NCBI GenBank assembly: GCA_022825895.1
Contig: JAJDVX010000013.1
Coordinates: forward strand, 124,001-188,000
Length of the DNA stretch: 64,000 bases
Direction: 5' to 3'
Origin: Chloroflexota bacterium
GTDB taxonomy: Bacteria; Chloroflexota; UBA11872
Part shown: positions 58,704 to 64,000 of the stretch, piece by piece
Numbering within the stretch: position 1 is the stretch's first letter
Layout: the number at the start of each line of letters is the position of its first letter
The notes under the pieces: model-generated
Told to the model about the DNA's origin: nothing
The model's input: only the letters and a program-made list of their open reading frames with translations
Databases searched by the model: none
Program-made: the position numbers and the translations under genes

Positions 58704-60784
58704 CGGTTGTCGGTGGCCGACTGAAGCGGGATGTGGGCCTGCACGCGGGTGCCCTCGCCAGGTTGGCTTTCGATACTGAGTGTGCCGCCCAGACGCGTGG
58801 CGCGCTCGCGCATGCCGAGCAAGCCGTAGCCGGACTCGCTGGAGTCGGCGGGATCGATGCCGGCGCCGTCGTCTTCGATTACGAGGCGAACGGCGTGGTG
58901 GTTGACCTGGAGGCTGGTTAGGACATGGTGGGGCGAGGCGTGGCGGAAGGCGTTGGCGAGGGCCTCTTCGCCGATGCGCAAGAGCTCGTTGGCGATGGGC
59001 GCGGGAACCCCGGCGGCGTCGCCCTGGAGGCTGAAGCGTGCGGCGGCCTGACCGGAGGCGTCGGCGCGGGCGACAACGGCAGCGAGGGCGTCGCTGAGGT
59101 CCTGGCCATCAAGGGCGGAGGCGCGGAGCCCCTGGACTGAGAGGCGGGCTTCGCGCAGGCCAACGCGAGCCAGGTCGAGCGCACGGGTGCGGTGGTCGGC
59201 GGCGGCGAGGGCGTCGCCGGCGGCGTGCTCCAGCGCTTCGAGATGGACGATGACGCCGGTGAGGCTCTGGGCGACGGTGTCGTGGATATCGCGGGCGAGC
59301 CGCATGCGTTCGTCGAGAGCGGCGCGGGCCTGGCCCTGGCGGTAGAGCAGGGCGTTTTCGAGGGCGATGCCGATCTGGGCGGCAACGGTGAGGAGGAAGT
59401 TGGAGAGTTCGGCGCCGTCGTCGGCGGCGGTGCGGACCAGGAGGGCGCCTTCCTCGTTGGCCACGTCTAGCGGCAGGGAATGGACCCAGTCCCCGGAGGG
59501 TGCGGGGCGGCCGAGGAGAGTGCCGTTGGATTCGGGCTGGTCCGTTGGGGCGGCGGCCCAGCCGGGTGGGGGCGAGGCGGCGAGGCCGAGTTGCTCGGCC
59601 TGGGCGGGTGTGAGGCGGACATGGGCGGCCTGGATGCGGGGGTGGCGGGGGAGGTCGGCGGCGCTGACGCGGAGGATTTCGCGGGCGTCGAGGGTCTGGG
59701 TGATGGAGCGGGCGACGCGGACGACGATTTCAAGCTCGCGGGTGCGGTCGGCGACGCGCTGCTCGAGGGAGCCGTAGAGGGACTGGAGCTGGCGGGCCAT
59801 GGATTCGAACTGGGTGGTGAGGTCCTCGATCTCGTCGCCGGTGCGAGCCGGGGTGGGAATGGGACGAAAGTCGCCAGCGGCGATACGGCGGGCGGCCAGG
59901 GCCAGGTCGCGCAAGCGGCGGGTGGCGCGGACCGCGGTGAGGCCGATGAGGGCCGCGGGGAGCAGGGCCGCGCCGAGAAGGGGGATTAGGACGAGGAGGC
60001 CGGGTCCGCTGAAGGCCTCGAGGGCGGCGGTCCACGGGCGTTCGACGACGAGCCGCCAGCCAGTTGTACCCAAGGACGCGAAGCCGGTGATGCGCTGGGT
60101 GCCGACGAGAGGGCCGCGGAGGAGGGCGCCGGAGGCGGATTGGAAGAGCGAATCGCCGGGTAGGCCGGAGGACGTGACGGAGCGGCCGAGTTGGTCGAGG
60201 TCCTGGTGGAAGGCGACGTGGGCGGCGGCGTCGACGAGGCCGAGGGTGGCGCTGGGGGCGGTGGGGATGAGGTCCTGCAGGAGGGAGCGCCAGGGGGATT
60301 CAGCGGCTGCCGAGGAGACCCCGATGACGCCGAGGCGGATGACGGAGCCGTCGGGGACGGCGGCGAGGATTACGGATTGGCCGTCGGTGGTTTGGATGAC
60401 GTTGGAGAGAGCGAGGGCGACGGTTGAACGAGCTTGCTGAATGGTTGCCGTCGCTGGGGCTCGGAGAGCCTCGTCGATCTGCTGGGTGGGGCTGGCGTCG
60501 GTTGAGCGGTGGAGGAAGAGGTTGGGCGGGGTGGGTGAGGTGGAGCGGAGGTTGGTGCGGAGGGTGTCGGTGAGAGCGCGTTCGATGGGAGCGGCGAGGG
60601 CGAGGGCGCGGTCGGTCTCGGCCTGGAGGAGGGTTTCGAGGCGGGAGTGCTGGTTGAGGAAAAGGGTGAGCACGGCGACGGCGAGCAGGACGGCGGCCGT
60701 TGGCACGGCGGCCAGGATGGCGATCTGGCCGGCCAGGGAGCGGGTCCAGCGTCGGCGGGGCCTGGTTGGGGAACGCTGCTGCAC
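58700..60784 (-). CDS. Sensor histidine kinase, NarX/HisKA_3 type with GAF domain
   Basis: The product is 694 aa. A first membrane helix (AGQIAILAAVPTAAVLLAVA) and a second near residue 270 (GLLVLIPLLGAALLPAALIG) bound an outside sensor of about 220 residues. Next are HAMP (IAAGDFRPIPTPARTGDEIE), a coiled coil, a GAF-like domain (about 360-480), and HisKA_3 with the phospho-His in RMRLARDIHDTVAQSLTGV near residue 495. The HATPase has EDDGAGIDPADSSESGYGLL. It signals to the NarL-type regulator encoded downstream. It is divergent (35 nt) from polA. Confidence 0.95.
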   Translation of the reverse strand: MQQRSPTRPRRRWTRSLAGQIAILAAVPTAAVLLAVAVLTLFLNQHSRLETLLQAETDRALALAAPIERALTDTLRTNLRSTSPTPPNLFLHRSTDASPTQQIDEALRAPATATIQQARSTVALALSNVIQTTDGQSVILAAVPDGSVIRLGVIGVSSAAAESPWRSLLQDLIPTAPSATLGLVDAAAHVAFHQDLDQLGRSVTSSGLPGDSLFQSASGALLRGPLVGTQRITGFASLGTTGWRLVVERPWTAALEAFSGPGLLVLIPLLGAALLPAALIGLTAVRATRRLRDLALAARRIAAGDFRPIPTPARTGDEIEDLTTQFESMARQLQSLYGSLEQRVADRTRELEIVVRVARSITQTLDAREILRVSAADLPRHPRIQAAHVRLTPAQAEQLGLAASPPPGWAAAPTDQPESNGTLLGRPAPSGDWVHSLPLDVANEEGALLVRTAADDGAELSNFLLTVAAQIGIALENALLYRQGQARAALDERMRLARDIHDTVAQSLTGVIVHLEALEHAAGDALAAADHRTRALDLARVGLREARLSVQGLRASALDGQDLSDALAAVVARADASGQAAARFSLQGDAAGVPAPIANELLRIGEEALANAFRHASPHHVLTSLQVNHHAVRLVIEDDGAGIDPADSSESGYGLLGMRERATRLGGTLSIESQPGEGTRVQAHIPLQSATDNR

Positions 60785-60819
60785 AGGGCTGCGATGAGGG
60801 GCCGCGTAGACTGATCAGT

Positions 60820-63495
60820 ATGGACGCTTCCGAGCGCCCCCGCCTTGTGGTTCTGGACGCGATGTCGCTGATACATCGCGCGTACCACGCGGTGCCGCGC
60901 CACTTCGCCACCTCGACGGGCGAGCCCACCAACGCGGTCTTCGGCTTTACGAACATCCTGCTGCGGGTGGTTGAGGAACTCTCGCCGGACCACGCGGCTG
61001 CGGCGTTTGACCTGCCGGGTCCAACGTTTCGGGATGAGATGTACGAGCCCTACAAGGCACACCGGGAAGCGCCGGACGACATGCTGGTTGCGCAGTTTGG
61101 GCGGATCCGGGAGCTGCTGGAGGTTCTGGGGATTCCGATCTACGACCTGGAGCCGTACGAGGCCGATGACGTGCTGGGAACGCTGGCGCGGCAGGCGGAG
61201 GCGGACGGGTTTGACGTATGGCTGATCACCGGGGACCGGGACGCGCTGCAGCTGGTGACGCCGCACGTGCGGGTGCTGAGCACGAATCCGCGGACGGGAC
61301 AGCCGCTGGTATATGACGAGGCGGCGATCGAAGACCGGTGGGGGATCAAGCCGTCGCAGGTGGTGGATTTCAAGGGGCTGGTGGGGGACAGCTCGGACAA
61401 CATTCCCGGCGTGAAAGGGGTGGGCGAGAAGACGGCGTCGACGCTGCTGAAGGAGTACGAGGACATCGACGAGATCTACGCGCACCTGGAAGACCTGCGG
61501 CCGGCGATCCGGCGGCGGCTGGAGGGGCAGGAGGAGGTGGCGTACTTGTCGCGGCGGCTGGCGACGATCGTGTGCGATGTGCCGGTGGCGTTCGACGCGG
61601 AGCGGACCCGGTTGTGGCAGGCGGACGCGGCGGCCGTGCAGGAGCTGATGCGGGAGTTGCAGTTCCGAAACGTGGCTGAGCGGATGAGCTTCCTGGAGGT
61701 GTCGGAGGAACGCGGTGCGCGACTGCCGGAGGTGGAGCCGGCCGTGGTGACGGATGCCGAGGGCGCGCGGGCGCTGGCGGAGCGGTTGGCGGGCGCGGAG
61801 CGAGTGGCGGTGTTTGCGTATTCGCGGGGATCGTCATGGAGCGTGGAACTGCTGGGGTTGGGGCTGGCGTGGGGCAGTGATACGGCGTACGTGAGCCTGG
61901 ACGGCGAGGCCGGGGCGCTGGAGGAGTTGCGGGGGTGGTTGGAGGACGATGAGGCGGGGAAGGCGGCGTTTGACTCGAAGGCGCTGAATAGCGCGCTGGC
62001 ATCACGGGAGGTGGCGCTGCGCGGGGTTGAGACCGACCTGCTACTGGCGGCGTATGTGGCGACGCCGAACGCGATTCCCGGAGCGCTGGACGACCTGGTG
62101 TTCCGGCGGCGGGGAATCGAGGTGGAGCCGCCGCTGCCGGATGCGCAGGTGGCGGGCGGGCTGATGCGGCCGGATGCGGAGGACGTGGCGGCGCCGGCGG
62201 CTCTGCGGGCGGCGCTGGCGCTGGGGCTGGCGGAGGAGATGGACGCGGAGATCGACGATCTGAAGCTGACGGAGCTCCTGCATGACGTGGAGATGCCGCT
62301 GGCGCTGGTGTTGAGCGAGATGGAACGGCGCGGGATCACGCTGGACGCGGGGGCGCTGGGCGAGCTATCGCGGGAGATGGCGGAGGAGATTGCGGAGTTG
62401 CAGTCGGAGATTTATGCAGACGCGGGGCATGAGTTCAATGTGAACTCGCCGAAGCAGTTGGGGACGGTGCTGTTTGAGGAAATGGGGCTGCCGGCGGGAC
62501 GTCGAACGAAGACGGGGTATTCGACGGCGAGCGGGGTGCTGGAAGGGCTGGCGGAGGAGAACCCGATCGTGGGGCGGGTGCTGGAGTACCGGGAACTGAG
62601 CAAGCTGAAGTCGACGTATATCGACACGCTGCCGGACCTGGCGCATCCCTCGACGGGGCGGCTGCATACGACGTTCAACCAGGCGGGGACGGCGACGGGA
62701 CGGTTGTCGTCGGCGAATCCGAATTTGCAGAACATCCCGATCCGCACCGAACGCGGGCGCGAAATCCGGCGGGCGTTTGTGGCGGGGCGCGAGGGGTGGA
62801 CGTTGCTGGCGATCGACTACTCGCAGATCGACCTGCGGGTGCTGGCGCATATCAGCGAGGACGCGGCGATGTGCCAGGCGTTCGCGAACGGGCACGACAT
62901 CCACTCGGCCACCGCGGCGAGCCTGCATGACGTGGGGCTGGACGAGGTGACGGAGGACATGCGGCGGCTGGCGAAGACGACGAATTTCGGGATCGTCTAT
63001 GGGATCAGCGCGCAGGGGCTGGCGTCGCGGACGGAGTTTTCGCGGCGGGAGGCGGCGGCGTTTATCGAGACGTACTTTGCGACGTATCCGGGCGTGAAGG
63101 CGTACATGGACTCGACGATCGCGCAGGCGCATGAGCGGGGGTACGTGGAGACGCTGTTTCAGCGGCGGCGGTATCTGCCGGAGTTGCAGTCGCGGGCGTT
63201 CCACGAGCGGGCGGCGGCGGAGCGGATGGCGATCAATATGCCGATCCAGGGGACGACGGCGGACATCATGAAGGTGGCGATGGTGAAGCTGGATCGGGCG
63301 ATCCGCGACGAAGGGTTCGCGGCGCGGATGTTGTTGCAGGTGCATGACGATTTGCTGTTCGAACTGCCGTCGGAGGAGCTGGACGGCTTCGCGACGGTGG
63401 CGCGGGGGGTGATGACGAAGGCGGTGCGGTTGCAGGTGCCGCTGGCGGTGGACGCGAAGGCCGGAGCGAATTGGCGGGACATGGAGGAGATCTGA
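60820..63495 (+). CDS. polA: DNA polymerase I
   Basis: The product is 891 aa starting at ATG 60820. The N-terminal 5'-3' exonuclease (VVLDAMSLIHRAYHAVPRHF, ADDVLGTLARQAEADGFDVW, GLVGDSSDNIPGVKGVGEKT) is followed by a degenerate 3'-5' exonuclease-like domain without the DxE acidic pair, then the polymerase domain: motif A AIDYSQIDLRVLAHISED, motif B RRLAKTTNFGIVYGISAQGL, motif C LLQVHDDLLFELP. Proofreading is therefore probably absent. It acts in repair and Okazaki fragment processing. It is a single gene. Confidence 0.97.
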   Translation: MDASERPRLVVLDAMSLIHRAYHAVPRHFATSTGEPTNAVFGFTNILLRVVEELSPDHAAAAFDLPGPTFRDEMYEPYKAHREAPDDMLVAQFGRIRELLEVLGIPIYDLEPYEADDVLGTLARQAEADGFDVWLITGDRDALQLVTPHVRVLSTNPRTGQPLVYDEAAIEDRWGIKPSQVVDFKGLVGDSSDNIPGVKGVGEKTASTLLKEYEDIDEIYAHLEDLRPAIRRRLEGQEEVAYLSRRLATIVCDVPVAFDAERTRLWQADAAAVQELMRELQFRNVAERMSFLEVSEERGARLPEVEPAVVTDAEGARALAERLAGAERVAVFAYSRGSSWSVELLGLGLAWGSDTAYVSLDGEAGALEELRGWLEDDEAGKAAFDSKALNSALASREVALRGVETDLLLAAYVATPNAIPGALDDLVFRRRGIEVEPPLPDAQVAGGLMRPDAEDVAAPAALRAALALGLAEEMDAEIDDLKLTELLHDVEMPLALVLSEMERRGITLDAGALGELSREMAEEIAELQSEIYADAGHEFNVNSPKQLGTVLFEEMGLPAGRRTKTGYSTASGVLEGLAEENPIVGRVLEYRELSKLKSTYIDTLPDLAHPSTGRLHTTFNQAGTATGRLSSANPNLQNIPIRTERGREIRRAFVAGREGWTLLAIDYSQIDLRVLAHISEDAAMCQAFANGHDIHSATAASLHDVGLDEVTEDMRRLAKTTNFGIVYGISAQGLASRTEFSRREAAAFIETYFATYPGVKAYMDSTIAQAHERGYVETLFQRRRYLPELQSRAFHERAAAERMAINMPIQGTTADIMKVAMVKLDRAIRDEGFAARMLLQVHDDLLFELPSEELDGFATVARGVMTKAVRLQVPLAVDAKAGANWRDMEEI

Positions 63496-63624
63496 GAAGA
63501 AGGAGTGAGCTGAGAGTAGTGAGCGGTGAGAGTAGACGGGGAGGAAGCGGGGAAAGGAGCGGGGGCGAGAGCCGTGGGAATGGGGGGGCTCGCGCGCGGG
63601 AAGAGTTTTTTCTAAAAAACTCTT
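63494..63624. repeat. Composite dispersed repeat, inverted copy of the 8.4-kb element
   Basis: GAGTGAGCTGAGAG and GTGAGCGGTGAGAG units (63504-63532) are followed by a perfect palindrome AAGAGTTTTTT-CT-AAAAAACTCTT at 63601-63624 and then GAGG. Reverse-complemented, this matches the order seen at 8381-8526, including CCTCAAGAGTTTTTT. It begins at the polA stop. Confidence 0.65.
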
Positions 63625-64000
63625 GAGGTGTTTTGGGGCGCTTTTTTGGTGGGTTCGGGGCGTGGTGAGGGTGGGGGTGGATGGCTGGGGTTGGGGGTGT
63701 GACGGGGGGCTGGGCGGGGTGTGGTCTGGCGGGTTGGGGGTGGCCCGAGGCACCAGCGTGGGCGGATTGACGCCTCGACCGGAAGACTCATCAGCAATTT
63801 CCGCCGAGGACTCCGGAATCGCTCGCCGAGCTTGGGACGGGTTCCGCATCGCTCCCAGGGGAAGGGAACGAACTGCGCGCACCGCGGAACTTGACGCTCC
63901 GCGCGGTTGCTTACCCGCGGTTCGAGTCGGCGGGCAGGCTCCAGCGTTTTCCGTCAGGTGAGAAGAGGGACGACGGCATAGGTCTGTGGTGGGTTGGCGG
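63625..64000. other. Non-coding end of window
   Basis: The first about 120 bases are G/T-rich low complexity (GGGGTGTG-like). The rest has no recognisable gene, tRNA or repeat on either strand; a gene could begin beyond the edge. Confidence 0.4.

Noticed and set aside
62365-63882. Long frame antisense to polA
   Set aside because: Arg/His-rich shadow of the polymerase domain.
63623-63961. Small + strand gene after polA
   Set aside because: Trp/Gly low-complexity start in repeat DNA and no protein-like features.
1-64000. CRISPR arrays, rRNA genes, insertion sequences
   Set aside because: No regularly spaced repeats, rRNA signatures or transposase genes were seen.

Overview
The window is 64 kb of GC-rich bacterial chromosome, densely coded, with many GTG and some TTG starts and many overlapping stop/start pairs. 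Gene content fits an uncultured, free-living Chloroflexota of the Dehalococcoidia/SAR202 kind: an amidohydrolase-Rieske pair, a GlcE/GlcF-like oxidase, many stand-alone hydrolases and oxidoreductases, NIPSNAP-like and XdhC proteins, and a DUF3500 lipoprotein. This assignment is inference from gene content. No rRNA, intact tRNA or dnaA is visible.

Layout. 1-0.7 kb: the 3' part of an exported peroxiredoxin whose active-site codon is UGA, with a SECIS-like hairpin just downstream; this looks like a selenoprotein. 1-7.25 kb: an accessory island of lower GC bounded by short dispersed repeats. It holds an unknown two-gene pair, an RHH/PIN toxin-antitoxin pair, a Cys-rich nuclease-like protein followed by a PD-(D/E)XK nuclease, a gene remnant, and a MerR-DUF433/DUF5615 pair. 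7.25-18.6 kb: TSUP transporter, glycogen debranching enzyme, Asp-nucleophile alpha/beta hydrolase, DUF6062 protein, tartrate/D-malate dehydrogenase-like enzyme, a TatA-like protein with an unusual C-terminal domain, a lipoprotein, an FtsH-like protease and a polytopic membrane protein. 18.7-31.8 kb: HAD phosphatase, VapBC, amidohydrolase plus Rieske protein, a CinA/nucleotidyltransferase fusion, AI-2E-type permease, hom-thrC, panC, a glycolate-oxidase-like pair and RidA.

32-42 kb is mostly on the minus strand: methyltransferase, a beta-rich hypothetical, a 2-hydroxyacid dehydrogenase with a second threonine synthase-like protein, a Crp/Fnr regulator, an OmpR-type two-component system, and an M29-like aminopeptidase with a lipoprotein. 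42-47 kb: cytochrome c, amidase, citrate synthase, Gfo/Idh/MocA oxidoreductase. 47.3-50.5 kb is the conserved rpmH-rnpA-yidD-yidC-jag cluster, but YidC carries an inserted PstS-like substrate-binding domain of about 270 residues. 50.5-57.7 kb: PfkB kinase, RqcH/NFACT, DUF3500 lipoprotein, MutM, VTT membrane protein, methyltransferase and split XdhC. 57.8-63.5 kb: a strongly foldable intergenic element, a NarL-type two-component system and DNA polymerase I.

At large scale the + strand is C-rich on the left (to about 12 kb) and G-rich from about 19 kb on, in coding and non-coding DNA alike, and copies of a composite intergenic repeat at 8.4 and 63.5 kb lie in opposite orientation. This suggests that a replication-strand switch or an inversion boundary lies in between. 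The most unusual items are the putative selenocysteine peroxiredoxin, the YidC-PstS-like chimera and the two-gene nuclease module.
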